Source: Enterobacter ludwigii (lineage in GTDB: Bacteria; Pseudomonadota; Gammaproteobacteria; Enterobacterales; Enterobacteriaceae). Taken from it: a stretch of DNA of 64,000 nt. Positions 41,509 through 50,546 of this stretch are shown piece by piece. Position 1 is the first letter of the stretch; the number at the start of each line of letters is the position of its first letter. Below the pieces are notes generated by a model. That model was not told the origin of the DNA, ran no database searches, and saw only the letters and a program-made list of their open reading frames with translations. The position numbers were made by a program, and so were the translations under genes. The DNA is taken from positions 454,410 through 518,409 of the forward strand of contig CEFQ01000001.1 in the NCBI GenBank assembly GCA_900068845.1, given 5' to 3'.

Positions 41509-43899
41509 ATGGGGAAAGCTTCCTCATCTTTTGGCGTAATCCGTTTTCTCACAGTGCTTTTTGCACTGCTGACGGGCGCGTTTATGCTGGTTGGTGGCGT
41601 TTGGTTAGCCGCCATTGGTGGTTCCTGGTATTACGTTATTGGCGGTGTGGTCATGTTGATCACCGCTATTCTGCTGTGGCGCCGTAGCGGCTCAGCGTTA
41701 CTGCTGTATGCATTGCTGCTGTTGGCAACGCTGGTGTGGGGCGTGTGGGAAGTCGGCTTCGACTTCTGGGCGCTGGCGCCGCGTACCGATGTGCTGGTGA
41801 TCTTCGGCGTCTGGCTGATTCTGCCGTTTGTCTATCGCGGTCTGAATAATGCCAGCAAAGGCGCGCTTGGCCTGCTGGCGGTGGCGCTGGTTGCCAGTGC
41901 GCTGGTGCTGGCATGGGCAGTGTTCCACGATCCACAAGAGCTGAACGGTGAAATTCCAGCGGCAGCATCCAATGCTCCGCAGGCGCAGCCGCTTAGCAAC
42001 ATCGATGATGCTGACTGGCCCGCGTATGCGCGTGATCAGCAAGGCACCCGCTTTTCGCCGCTGAAACAGATCAACACCGGTAACGTTAAAGAGCTGCAGG
42101 TTGCCTGGCAGTTCCAGACCGGCGATATGAAGACACCGAACGATCCGGGTGAAATCACGGATGAAGTGACGCCAATCAAAATCCGCGACACCCTTTATCT
42201 CTGCTCACCGCACCAGATTCTGTTTGCGCTGGATGCAAAAACCGGTAAGCAGAAGTGGAAATTTGATCCGGGCCTGAAGCCGAATCCAACCTTCCAGCAC
42301 GTCACCTGCCGTGGTGTTTCTTACCACGAAGTGCCAGCTGCTGCCGATGCGGCAAACACCCAACCTGCGCTGTGCTCACGCCGTATTTACCTGCCGGTAA
42401 ATGATGGCCGCATGTTCGCGCTGGATGCAGAAACCGGTGAACGTTGTGCCGCCTTTGGCAATAACGGTGAACTGGATCTGCAGCACAAGCAGCCTGTATT
42501 AACTCCAGGTCAGTACGAGCCGACATCGCCGCCGGTTATCACCGATACCACCATCGTGGTAGCGGGTGCGGTCACCGATAACTACTCAACCCGTGAACCG
42601 TCTGGCGCCATCCGTGGCTTCGATGTGAACACCGGTAAACTGCTGTGGGTATTCGATCCGGGCGCTAAAGATCCTAACGCGATTCCGGCCGATGAACACA
42701 CCTTCACCATGAACTCACCGAACTCGTGGGCGCCGGCGGTATACGATCCGAAACTGGATATCGTTTATCTGCCAATGGGTGTCTCGACGCCGGATATCTG
42801 GGGCGGCAACCGCACGCCAGAGCAAGAGCGTTATGCGAGTAGTGTGCTGGCGCTGAACGCCACCACCGGTAAGCTGGTGTGGTCATATCAGACCGTGCAT
42901 CACGACCTGTGGGATATGGACTTGCCGTCGCAGCCGACGCTGGCTGATATCACTGACAAAGAGGGTAAAACCGTACCGGTGATTTATGCACCGGCGAAAA
43001 CCGGTAACATCTTTGTGCTGGATCGTCGTACCGGCGAGCCGGTTGTCCCTGCGCCTGAAACCCAGGTGCCACAGGGTGCTGCTAAAGGTGACCACGTTTC
43101 ACCTACTCAGCCGTACTCCGAACTGACCTTCCGTCCGAAAAATAATTTGTCGGACAAGGACATGTGGGGCGCGACGATGTATGACCAACTGGTGTGCCGC
43201 GTGATCTTCAAGCGTCTGCGCTATGAAGGTCCGTTCACGCCACCGTCTGAGCAAGGCACGCTGGTGTTCCCAGGCAACCTCGGCATGTTCGAATGGGGCG
43301 GTATCGCGGTGGATCCACATCGTCAGATTGCGATTGCTAACCCAATGGCGCTGCCGTTTGTGTCGAAGCTGATTCCGCGCGGTCCGGGCAACCCGATCGA
43401 GCCACCGGCTGATGACAAAGGCGGTTCAGGTACCGAAACCGGCATCCAACCGCAGTACGGCGTACCGTACGGCGTGGAGCTGAATCCGTTCCTGTCACCG
43501 TTTGGTCTGCCATGTAAACAACCGGCGTGGGGCTATGTCTCAGCGGTTGATCTGAAGACCAACGAAACCGTGTGGAAAAAACGCATTGGTACGGTACGTG
43601 ATAGCGCACCAGTGCCACTGCCGTTCAAAATGGGTATGCCAATGCTGGGCGGCCCAATCACCACCTCGGGTAACGTGTTCTTCATTGGTGCTACCGCAGA
43701 TAACTATCTGCGTGCATTCGACACCAACACCGGTGAAATGCTGTGGCAGGCACGTCTGCCAGCAGGCGGCCAGGCAACGCCGATGACCTATGAAGTGGAT
43801 GGCAAGCAGTATGTTGTTATCGCGGCAGGTGGTCACGGTTCGTTTGGTACCAAGCTGGGTGATTATGTGATTGCTTATGCACTGCCAGACGCGAAGTAA
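41509..43899 (+). CDS. gcd: Membrane-bound PQQ-dependent glucose dehydrogenase
   Basis: The 796-residue product equals E. coli Gcd in length. Five hydrophobic helices (about 10-135) anchor it, and the periplasmic part is an eight-bladed PQQ propeller, with YLPVNDGRMFALDAETG, NSWAPAVYDP, and HHDLWDMDLPSQPTL as diagnostic W-type motifs. It oxidises D-glucose to gluconolactone in the periplasm and passes electrons to ubiquinone. AGAGG 8 bases upstream supports the ATG at 41509 over the one at 41485. PQQ biosynthesis genes are not in this window. With the gluconate dehydrogenase genes at 58240-62092 it gives a periplasmic route to 2-ketogluconate. A strong terminator follows. Confidence 0.95.
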   Translation: MGKASSSFGVIRFLTVLFALLTGAFMLVGGVWLAAIGGSWYYVIGGVVMLITAILLWRRSGSALLLYALLLLATLVWGVWEVGFDFWALAPRTDVLVIFGVWLILPFVYRGLNNASKGALGLLAVALVASALVLAWAVFHDPQELNGEIPAAASNAPQAQPLSNIDDADWPAYARDQQGTRFSPLKQINTGNVKELQVAWQFQTGDMKTPNDPGEITDEVTPIKIRDTLYLCSPHQILFALDAKTGKQKWKFDPGLKPNPTFQHVTCRGVSYHEVPAAADAANTQPALCSRRIYLPVNDGRMFALDAETGERCAAFGNNGELDLQHKQPVLTPGQYEPTSPPVITDTTIVVAGAVTDNYSTREPSGAIRGFDVNTGKLLWVFDPGAKDPNAIPADEHTFTMNSPNSWAPAVYDPKLDIVYLPMGVSTPDIWGGNRTPEQERYASSVLALNATTGKLVWSYQTVHHDLWDMDLPSQPTLADITDKEGKTVPVIYAPAKTGNIFVLDRRTGEPVVPAPETQVPQGAAKGDHVSPTQPYSELTFRPKNNLSDKDMWGATMYDQLVCRVIFKRLRYEGPFTPPSEQGTLVFPGNLGMFEWGGIAVDPHRQIAIANPMALPFVSKLIPRGPGNPIEPPADDKGGSGTETGIQPQYGVPYGVELNPFLSPFGLPCKQPAWGYVSAVDLKTNETVWKKRIGTVRDSAPVPLPFKMGMPMLGGPITTSGNVFFIGATADNYLRAFDTNTGEMLWQARLPAGGQATPMTYEVDGKQYVVIAAGGHGSFGTKLGDYVIAYALPDAK

Positions 43900-43915
43900 G
43901 TTTTCGCGTTGATGT

Positions 43916-43943
43916 AAAAAAGCGGGCTTATGCCCGCTTTTTT
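43916..43943 (+). terminator. Rho-independent terminator of gcd
   Basis: AAAAAAGCGGGC (43916-43927), loop TTAT, GCCCGCTTTTTT (43932-43943): a perfect 12-bp stem with a T run, 17 bases after the gcd stop. Confidence 0.95.
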
Positions 43944-44032
43944 GTAGGGTCGCCATTTATGGTGACCTGTGCAAAAACCGCACAAACTTGCGGTGCGCCC
44001 ATCCTAACGGTCGCCATGAATGGCGCCCCTAC
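43944..44032. repeat. Two GTCGCCAT-type palindromes
   Basis: GTAGGGTCGCCATTTATGG (43944-43968, with one mismatch in the right arm) and ACGGTCGCCATGAATGGCGC (44008-44032) lie between gcd and the convergent MFS gene. Confidence 0.75.
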
Positions 44033-44034
44033 GG

Positions 44035-45246
44035 TTAACCTTTCCGCAGTACCCGCGCGTTTAACAGCGCACACAGCGCCATAATCACGCAAGTCGCCAA
44101 AAACACCGGACGCATGCCAAATGCGCCGCCAATAAAACCGCCGAACAGCGGACCCGAAACCTGGCCGACATACTGCGCCGAGGTGGAATAACCGAGCATT
44201 TTACCCACCTGCGATTGCGGCACGCTGTGACGAATCAGCGCCGTCACGCACGGCATCAGGCCACCCAGCGCCATTCCCATCAAAAAGCGTAATACCACCA
44301 ATTGCCATGCTTCACTAATAAATGCCTGCGGGATCAGCAGCAGCGCGCAGGCAATCAGTCCATACACCAGCACGCGGCCATGCCCGACGCGGTCGGCCAG
44401 CCGTCCTAAACGCGGCGCGGAGATAATGCTGCCAAGCGCAGCGGCTGCCATCACCAATCCGGCAGTGACCGTCACCGCGTGATCACCACTGACAAACTGG
44501 CCGATATACAGCGTGATAATCGGTTCAATCGACATGTTGGCGAAAATCAGCAGCATGCCCGACAGCCACATCAGGCGCACTACCGGCAAATTCATCGACT
44601 GCGCATCATCTGCGGCGCTTTGCGGGGTTTTTCTGCCGGAGGAACACGGCACCTCTTTCAGCAAAAAGGTGGTCGCCAGAAACGCGAGAAAAATCACCGC
44701 GCCGGTCAGCCAGAACGTATGACGAATGCCAATCAGCGGTGGCAACACGCCGCCCAGCAGCGGCCCCACCACGTTGCCCGCCATAATGCCGGACGACAGC
44801 ACACCCAGCGCCCAGCCGGTTTGCTCTTTTGGCGTTTGCGCCGCCACCAGAATGGTTGATCCCGAAGCGTAACCGCCGAGCAAACCCGCCAGCAAGCGCA
44901 GCGCCACCAGTTGCCACGGCGCGGTGGCCATGCCAATCAGCGACATCGCAATCGCCATGCCGAGGCTGGCGCGGATCAGCATCAGTTTGCGGCCGTAGCG
45001 ATCGGCCAACTTGCCCCACAGCGGCGCGGTCAGGGCAGCGCTAAGGAAGGTGGCGCCGTAGGCCGCGCCTGACCAGCGCGCAATCGCCGCCGGTTCCTGC
45101 ACGCGAAGCTGCTGCACGTAGAGCGGCAGAAACGGCAACAGTAGCGTCATCGCCACAATGGTGCTGAACGATCCCAGCACGCAAACAAATAAATTTCGCT
45201 TCCAGTGTTGCTGTTCGGGCGCTAACGCGATGGAGGGTTGCTGCAT
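44035..45246 (-). CDS. MdtG-like MFS multidrug transporter
   Basis: The 403-residue twelve-helix protein resembles MdtG: HWKRNLFVCVLG at the start, PLWGKLADRYGRKLMLIRAS as motif A near 76, and TGWALGVLSSGIMAGNVVGP as motif C near 142. MdtG exports fosfomycin and deoxycholate by proton antiport; the substrate of this copy is uncertain because identity is moderate. A LysR gene lies 111 bases upstream on the same strand and may control it. Confidence 0.88.
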   Translation of the reverse strand: MQQPSIALAPEQQHWKRNLFVCVLGSFSTIVAMTLLLPFLPLYVQQLRVQEPAAIARWSGAAYGATFLSAALTAPLWGKLADRYGRKLMLIRASLGMAIAMSLIGMATAPWQLVALRLLAGLLGGYASGSTILVAAQTPKEQTGWALGVLSSGIMAGNVVGPLLGGVLPPLIGIRHTFWLTGAVIFLAFLATTFLLKEVPCSSGRKTPQSAADDAQSMNLPVVRLMWLSGMLLIFANMSIEPIITLYIGQFVSGDHAVTVTAGLVMAAAALGSIISAPRLGRLADRVGHGRVLVYGLIACALLLIPQAFISEAWQLVVLRFLMGMALGGLMPCVTALIRHSVPQSQVGKMLGYSTSAQYVGQVSGPLFGGFIGGAFGMRPVFLATCVIMALCALLNARVLRKG

Positions 45247-45357
45247 GGTGAAATCCCTGTTTTTGCTTTTTTAGCAGGCTAACAGTGACTCTTTGGAGAA
45301 AACAGCCTTGCGCGGATAATTGTCAGGCGGCGCATTATTGTTGCCAGATAACAACAA

Positions 45358-46248
45358 TTACGTCGTGCTGAGCGCGTTGATCAGCGCATCACACAGCAAG
45401 GTCACCGGCGATGAGGGCTGTGGCTGCTCTTTTAGCAACAGATAGCTGTGCAGACGGTCCATTTGCCATTCCGGCAACACCTGCTGGATTTCGCCGCGCG
45501 CTAAGGCGTCTTGCGTCATATAAGCGGGCAGATACGCGATGCCGGTGCCGGCCAGCGCGGCATTCAGCAGCGCCATGCTGTTGTTAGCGCGGAAGCGGCT
45601 GTGCACATCCAGCGCCAGCCGCTGTTTATCACGACGAAACGGCAGCGCCGCCGTGTGCGCCGGACCGTGAAACAGCAACAAATCGTGGCGCGTCAGACGG
45701 TTAGGGTGATCAATCGGCGCATGTGCCGTCAGATAATCGGGCGTGGCGTACAAGCCCCAATCAATGCTGGCGAGTTCACGGTAATTGGCCGCATCAGGCG
45801 CACGCGCACGGATGACAATCGCCACATCGGCGCTGGGTTGCGGGTCATCGCGGGTGGTGAGTTCGAGATCGACGTTGATGTGAATATGGCGGCGGATAAA
45901 GTCATTGAGCGTTGGCACCACGCACTGACAGCCGTAGGTGATGGGTGCCTGCAAGCGCACATTACCGGCCGGAAGCTGATGCACCTGCTGTACGAAGGCA
46001 TCGGCGCGATGCATCTCTTCCAGCATACGCACACAGAAGGGATAGTAAGCCTGGCCGAGCTCGGTCAACACCACTTTGCGCGTGGTGCGTTGTAGCAGCT
46101 TGATGCCGAGTCGCACTTCCAGCCGGGCCACTTCACGGCTGACGTGCGATTTGGAGACGCCCAGGGTGCGTGCGGCTTCGCTAAAGCTTTGCCGTTCCAC
46201 CACGCGTGCAAACAGCATCATGGCGGAGAGATTGTCGCGGTTGTCCAT
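45358..46248 (-). CDS. LysR-family transcriptional regulator
   Basis: The 296-residue protein has the winged helix at about 8-65 (FSEAARTLGVSKSHVSREVA) and a co-inducer-binding domain. The pattern, with ITYGCQCVVPTLNDFI near 105, is that of the CrgA/DmlR/YhaJ-like subgroup. It is transcribed toward the MdtG-like gene and could regulate it, though LysR proteins usually act on a divergent gene and none is adjacent here; upstream is a REP element and the MarA-like gene. Confidence 0.88.
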   Translation of the reverse strand: MDNRDNLSAMMLFARVVERQSFSEAARTLGVSKSHVSREVARLEVRLGIKLLQRTTRKVVLTELGQAYYPFCVRMLEEMHRADAFVQQVHQLPAGNVRLQAPITYGCQCVVPTLNDFIRRHIHINVDLELTTRDDPQPSADVAIVIRARAPDAANYRELASIDWGLYATPDYLTAHAPIDHPNRLTRHDLLLFHGPAHTAALPFRRDKQRLALDVHSRFRANNSMALLNAALAGTGIAYLPAYMTQDALARGEIQQVLPEWQMDRLHSYLLLKEQPQPSSPVTLLCDALINALSTT

Positions 46249-46321
46249 GTTCTCTGACGGGCTGGATGAGTGAGAACCGTAGATTAAAAGCTAAACCTGC
46301 AATAATCCATCATCGCACATT

Positions 46322-46403
46322 CCGTAGCCGCGCGATTTATCGCGCGTATCAATGGCGGCAGCTTGCCCATCCAGATATTGCGCCATAAATTGCGCCGCTA
46401 CGG
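46322..46403. repeat. Composite REP element, subtype with GCCCATCCAGATATTGCG spacer
   Basis: CCGTAGCCGCGCGATTTATC and the facing AAATTGCGCCGCTACGG enclose a spacer almost the same as that at 54846-54926, including the AATGGCG and GCCCATCCAGATATTGCG words. The conservation of the spacer shows that the whole 80-bp unit is one mobile or propagated element. Confidence 0.8.
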
Positions 46404-46435
46404 AACGCACCCAAGGGAATATCGGTGCCCAGATC

Positions 46436-46804
46436 TTAACTCGCCATCGCCAGCGGGAATAGCAGACGATCCGGTTCAACGCGACGCTGGCGGCGCAATT
46501 GGCCTGGCGTGACGAGAAAATAGTTTTTAAACGTGCGGGTATAAGCCTGCTGGGTATCAAAGCCGTAGCTCATCGCCACCTGCAGAATCGCTTCATCGCT
46601 GTTGATCAGCGTCAGCGCGGATTCCGTCAACCGACGCTGGCGAATGTACTCAGCCAGTGAGAAACCGGTGTGCTGACGAAACAGACGTTGCAGATGCCAG
46701 CGGGAGTATCCCGAGCGGCGTGCTACTTCATCCAGATGCAGATCGTGTCCTAAGTTGTTCTCTATCCAGTCCAGCAAACTACGGATAAACTCGCGCTGAT
46801 TCAT
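46436..46804 (-). CDS. Small AraC-family activator (MarA/SoxS/RamA-like)
   Basis: The 122-residue product is a stand-alone pair of AraC helix-turn-helices: LHLDEVARRSGYSRWHLQRL near 21-40 and ILQVAMSYGFDTQQAYTRTF near 71-90. Its size and lack of an effector domain match MarA, SoxS and RamA, which bind 20-bp boxes to induce efflux and stress genes. GGAG before the ATG at 46804 sets the start. Activity of such proteins is set by their level, so transcriptional control must lie in the upstream region, which also contains the ERIC element at 46913-47037. Confidence 0.9.
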   Translation of the reverse strand: MNQREFIRSLLDWIENNLGHDLHLDEVARRSGYSRWHLQRLFRQHTGFSLAEYIRQRRLTESALTLINSDEAILQVAMSYGFDTQQAYTRTFKNYFLVTPGQLRRQRRVEPDRLLFPLAMAS

Positions 46805-46912
46805 GGGATTCTCCTGCTTAAACGATTTGTCCAGTGCAGCCACTGTAGCGCGTTAAATTTATCCCTTAATTAGCGGAAAATTAGCGCAGAATTAGCAAGG
46901 CGAGAAATCCGG

Positions 46913-47037
46913 CCCTCCTAAATACTTCAAGATGTGGAAAGGCGGCAAGTGTGAGAATCCCCACGAGCTTACAAAAGTAAGTGACTGGGGTGAACACACG
47001 CAGCCAACGCATCTGCAGCTTGAAGTATGACGGAGGG
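46913..47037. repeat. ERIC element
   Basis: This 125-bp imperfect palindrome contains the ERIC core: GTGAGAATCCCCACGAGCTT followed by AAGTAAGTGACTGGGGTGA (central part about 46950-47000), bounded by CCCTCC and GGAGGG with complementary TACTTCAA/TTGAAGTA arms. It lies between the divergent MarA-like and response-regulator genes, ending about 57 bases before the latter. Confidence 0.93.
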
Positions 47038-47093
47038 TAATTCTGCGCTAATTATCTGGCGCTAAACTGCGTTCAGTTAAGTTGGAGGGCATC

Positions 47094-47753
47094 ATGCGTG
47101 TGCTGCTGGTAGAAGATGACGAAATGATTGGCGCGAACCTGCAGCAAGCGTTGGAAGCGGCGGGTTGGTCGGTGGATTGGGTGCGTGATGGCGTGTTTGC
47201 CAGTAATGCCTGGGCGGAAGGTGGTTATACCTGCGTGTTGCTGGATCTCGGCTTGCCGCGTGAAGATGGCCTGCAGGTGCTGCGTCGCGCACGCACGCGC
47301 GGCGACATGACGCCGGTGCTGGTGCTCACCGCCCGCGATACCGTGCAGCAACGTATTCAGGGATTGGACAGCGGCGCGGATGACTATTTGCTGAAACCCT
47401 TTGATCTGCAAGAGGTACTGGCACGCATGCGAGCTATAACCCGACGTCGCCACGGTGCGGCGGATTCCCTGTTGGGCAGCGGCGATGTGCAGATCGACAT
47501 CATGACGCGTGAAGTCTTGTACAAAGGCCAACGCGAACAGCTTACCGCACGCGAATATGCCCTGCTCTACGCCTTGCTGGAGCGGCCGGGCGCTATTCTT
47601 TCACGTGAACAGTTAGAAAACCGTATTTACGGCTGGGGCGAAGAAGTCAGCAGCAACGCGGTTGATGTGCTGATTCACGGTATGCGCCGTAAACTGGATA
47701 ACGAAGTGATTCGCAACGTACGCGGGCTCGGCTGGCGGGTTCCGGCAATATGA
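47094..47753 (+). CDS. OmpR-family response regulator (QseB/PmrA/TctD-like)
   Basis: The 219-residue protein has a receiver domain with acidic residues EDD at 7-9, phospho-accepting Asp51 in LLDLGLP and Lys101 in LLKPF, then an OmpR winged-helix DNA-binding domain (about 125-219) with LTAREYALLYALLERPG and SSNAVDVLIHGMRRKL. GGAGG 6 bases upstream fixes the ATG at 47094. It overlaps the kinase gene by 4 bases. The regulon is unknown; the closest look is QseB/PmrA. An ERIC element lies immediately upstream and may be transcribed in its leader. Confidence 0.93.
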   Translation: MRVLLVEDDEMIGANLQQALEAAGWSVDWVRDGVFASNAWAEGGYTCVLLDLGLPREDGLQVLRRARTRGDMTPVLVLTARDTVQQRIQGLDSGADDYLLKPFDLQEVLARMRAITRRRHGAADSLLGSGDVQIDIMTREVLYKGQREQLTAREYALLYALLERPGAILSREQLENRIYGWGEEVSSNAVDVLIHGMRRKLDNEVIRNVRGLGWRVPAI

Positions 47754-49108
47754 AACCTTTCACCTTTATGCGCTCACTGCGTAACAAACTGCTCACCACG
47801 CTGGTGATTCTGCATCTGGCGATGATCGGCGGTGTGACCTGGTATTTCTATCATTGCTACGGCGATATGATGGGCACCATGAAGGACGATCAGCTCGCTA
47901 AGATTGCCGATGCGTGGGCCACCAGCCAGCGTATGCCCGCCCTGATGCCGATGGTGATGCATGCCGAAAAATTAAAAAGCACCTACATTGTCCAGTTATG
48001 GGATACCAATAATAAACTGCGCGCCAGCTCGTGGCCTGATTTACACGCGCCACTGCAAATGAAAAAAGGCTGGCACGATCTCAAGGTCGGTGACTGCGGA
48101 GATGACTGCGAATGGCGCGTATACACGCGTCCCGGCGAGCTGGGCAGTGAGATCGGGAATATTCAGGTCCTGCACAACATCGGTTATATGAAAAGCCTGA
48201 TGCTAAAACGGGCGCTGTCGGCCATCATTCCGTTGATGCTCATGATGCCGCTCTCACTGCTGGTCATATGGCTGGTGGTGCGTGCCATTACGCGCGATTT
48301 ACGCGTGGCTTCACGTCATATCGCTGCGCAGGAAACGCTGCATCCGCATACGGTTTCTCCCGATGGCTTGCCGGATGAAGTGCTGCCGCTGGTGGCGGCT
48401 TACAACGCTTTGCTGGATAAACTGCGCGCGGCCTGGTCATCACAGCGTCAGTTCCTTGAGGATGCGGCGCACGAACTGCGCACGCCGGTCACCGCAGTAA
48501 CCTTGCAGCTGGAGAACCTGCGGCAACATATTCAACCCGGTGAAGCCAGCCGCCAGTTCGATCAGCTGGAAGCAGGCGTTACGCGTACGCGCCATCTGGT
48601 GACGCAGCTACTGAATATCTCACGTCAGGAAGATCAATCGGTGGTCGCCACGGTGGAAAGCATCGAGCTGGACGATCTGCTGAAAGAGAGCATTGAGCAG
48701 CTGATGGTGGTGGCGGATAAGCGCGGTATTGATATCGGTTTCAACGGCACGACGCACTATCGTCTGCACGCCAGCCGCTCCGATCTGCGCAGCCTGTTCG
48801 ATAACCTGATCGGCAATGCGATGCTGCATACACCGGAAGGCAGTCTGGTGGATGTGCTGCTGCATCGCGTCGGCAATCATACCGTGGTGGATATCGTGGA
48901 TAACGGGCCCGGCATGGCAGAATCCTTTATTGAGCGCGCCTTCGACCGCTTTACTCGTTCGCCGGATGTTCAGGCGCAAGGCAGCGGTTTAGGGTTGTCG
49001 ATAGTGCGCAGCGTGGCGCAGAAACATCAGATGCAGGTTGCGCTGTCGAACCGCCATGATCCGCAAGGTCAGATTGCTGGCCTGCAGGTGCGCGTGACCT
49101 TGCCATAA
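47750..49108 (+). CDS. Sensor histidine kinase, partner of the adjacent response regulator
   Basis: The 452-residue kinase has membrane helices near 13-34 and 155-178 flanking a periplasmic sensor of about 120 residues, which contains a Cys pair (DCGDDCEW at 115-122). A HAMP-like linker leads to the H box FLEDAAHELRTPVTAV with His241, then N box DNLIGNAMLHTPEG, G1 DIVDNGPGM and G2 GSGLGLSIV. It is a class I kinase that autophosphorylates and passes the phosphate to Asp51 of the regulator. The signal is not known; the methionine-rich stretch near 62-72 (RMPALMPMVMH) plus the cysteines could point to a metal or redox stimulus, which is a guess. Confidence 0.93.
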   Translation: MKPFTFMRSLRNKLLTTLVILHLAMIGGVTWYFYHCYGDMMGTMKDDQLAKIADAWATSQRMPALMPMVMHAEKLKSTYIVQLWDTNNKLRASSWPDLHAPLQMKKGWHDLKVGDCGDDCEWRVYTRPGELGSEIGNIQVLHNIGYMKSLMLKRALSAIIPLMLMMPLSLLVIWLVVRAITRDLRVASRHIAAQETLHPHTVSPDGLPDEVLPLVAAYNALLDKLRAAWSSQRQFLEDAAHELRTPVTAVTLQLENLRQHIQPGEASRQFDQLEAGVTRTRHLVTQLLNISRQEDQSVVATVESIELDDLLKESIEQLMVVADKRGIDIGFNGTTHYRLHASRSDLRSLFDNLIGNAMLHTPEGSLVDVLLHRVGNHTVVDIVDNGPGMAESFIERAFDRFTRSPDVQAQGSGLGLSIVRSVAQKHQMQVALSNRHDPQGQIAGLQVRVTLP

Positions 49109-49119
49109 CTCACACCGTG

Positions 49120-49199
49120 CCGTAGCGGCGCAATTTATTGCGCCTTATTGCAGCGACACGGTGCTCATCAAAAGGGCGCGCGATAAATCGCGCCGCTAC
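49120..49199. repeat. Composite REP element, subtype with CACGGTGCT spacer
   Basis: CCGTAGCGGCGCAATTTATT and the facing CGCGATAAATCGCGCCGC enclose a spacer with ACACGGTGCTCATCAA, close to that at 28332-28427. Confidence 0.8.
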
Positions 49200-49281
49200 A
49201 TCCTTTTCCCACATCTAACACGTTTCCAGCTGTACGCGACACGTAAACGGTTGCGGGGTTCCGTTCGCCACACGGCATTTA

Positions 49282-49297
49282 TGTGATAACGATCACA
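49282..49297. promoter_or_regulatory. CRP-cAMP site upstream of tsx
   Basis: TGTGATAACGATCACA is a perfect dyad fitting TGTGA-N6-TCACA. It lies about 200 bases before tsx, in a region that in E. coli is controlled by CRP, CytR and DeoR. Confidence 0.85.
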
Positions 49298-49333
49298 TTT
49301 CCAGTGAATCAAACTGCAACACTTTTTGACAAA

Positions 49334-49349
49334 CGTGACCAAAATCTAT
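49334..49349. promoter_or_regulatory. Second, weaker CRP-like site upstream of tsx
   Basis: CGTGACCAAAATCTAT matches the left half of the CRP site. It is centred 52 bases from the strong site, a spacing used in CytR-regulated promoters such as deoP2, where CytR binds between two CRP dimers. Confidence 0.45.
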
Positions 49350-49493
49350 TTTCTATGCCTCTGTTACAGGCACATTACGCAAACTTGAAAATCTGGCGCT
49401 GCAGACCGGATACGACAACACACTGCCCATCCCTGGGATCGATTTCACCCGATCGCGGCGTCAGCCCGGCGATCACAAGCATGTGGTAAAATA

Positions 49494-50360
49494 ATGAAAT
49501 ATAAATCGTTGATAGCAGGCGCTTTATTGGCCAGTGGCTTAACTGGTACAGCACAAGCGGCAGAAAGCGATCCGCAGTACGTTTCTGATTGGTGGCATCA
49601 GAGTGTTAACGTGGTGGGCAGTTACCACACCCGTTTTGGACCTCAGTTCAATAACGACGTGTACCTCGAATATGAAGCCTTTGCCAAAAAGGATTGGTTC
49701 GATTTCTACGGCTACCTCGATCTCACCAACTTCTTCGGCGTGGGCAACAGCAACGCTAACGGCGTGTTCGACCACGGTTCGCCGATGTTCATGGAAATTG
49801 AGCCACGTTTCTCTATCGATAAGCTGACCGGCACCGATCTCTCTTTTGGTCCGTTTAAAGAGTGGTACTTCGCCAACAACTACATCTATGACATGGGTCG
49901 CAACAGCGATAACCGTCAGAACACCTGGTACATGGGTCTTGGCACCGACATCGATACGCACAGCGATATCGGCCTGTCGCTGAACGTTTACGCTAAATAC
50001 CAGTGGGAAAACTACGGTGCGGCGAACGAGAACAGCTGGGATGGTTATCGCTTCAAGGTGAAATACTTTGTACCGATTACCGATCTGTGGGGCGGCAAGC
50101 TGAGCTACATCGGCTTCACCAACTTCGACTGGGGTTCGGATCTGCGTGACAAGTCAGATCGTTCACGCACCAGCAACTCGATTGCGTCCAGCCACATTCT
50201 GTCGCTGAACTACGATCACTGGCATGTTTCCACCGTAGCGCGCTACTTCCACAACGGCGGCCAATGGGCTGACGGCCAGGAGCTGAACTTCGGCAAAGGT
50301 CCGTTTGAAGTGAAATCGACCGGCTGGGGTTACTACCTGGTGGTGGGTTACAACTTCTAA
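49494..50360 (+). CDS. tsx: Nucleoside-specific outer-membrane channel Tsx
   Basis: The 288-residue product is Tsx. The signal peptide ends AQA near residue 22, and the mature part is a 12-stranded barrel that ends in an aromatic residue (YLVVGYNF), as outer-membrane barrel proteins do for Bam recognition. The segments [20 protein letters not shown] and [15 protein letters not shown] are close to E. coli Tsx (294 residues). It admits nucleosides and deoxynucleosides and serves as a phage and colicin K receptor in E. coli. Its ribosome site is weak. Upstream CRP sites suggest catabolite and nucleoside control. Confidence 0.96.
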   Translation: MKYKSLIAGALLASGLTGTAQAAESDPQYVSDWWHQSVNVVGSYHTRFGPQFNNDVYLEYEAFAKKDWFDFYGYLDLTNFFGVGNSNANGVFDHGSPMFMEIEPRFSIDKLTGTDLSFGPFKEWYFANNYIYDMGRNSDNRQNTWYMGLGTDIDTHSDIGLSLNVYAKYQWENYGAANENSWDGYRFKVKYFVPITDLWGGKLSYIGFTNFDWGSDLRDKSDRSRTSNSIASSHILSLNYDHWHVSTVARYFHNGGQWADGQELNFGKGPFEVKSTGWGYYLVVGYNF

Positions 50361-50367
50361 TCGAGTA

Positions 50368-50486
50368 AAACGGTCGCCATGAGAGGGTGCAGTTGGTTAA
50401 ACGGTCGCCATGAGAGGGTGCGGTTGGTTAAACGGTCGCCATTAATGGCGACCCTACAATGTAGGGTGCGCATTTATGCGCACCGT
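50368..50486. repeat. Tandem 31-bp repeats derived from a REP palindrome, plus two full palindromes
   Basis: Two 31-bp copies (50368-50398 and 50399-50429) share AAACGGTCGCCATGAGAGGG and differ at one base; the third starts the same way but becomes the full GTCGCCATTAATGGCGAC palindrome (50430-50455), and a GTGCGCATTTATGCGCAC palindrome follows (50461-50486). The copies look like a slipped duplication of a half-palindrome. Confidence 0.85.
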
Positions 50487-50546
50487 TTTAAGGTCGGTGA
50501 AGAAAGCCAATGCATTTACGCGCACCTTGTCGCAAATCGTACCCTC

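Noticed and set aside
50368-50455. Short direct repeats that might suggest a CRISPR array
   Set aside because: The units are directly adjacent with no spacers and derive from a REP palindrome; no cas gene is nearby.
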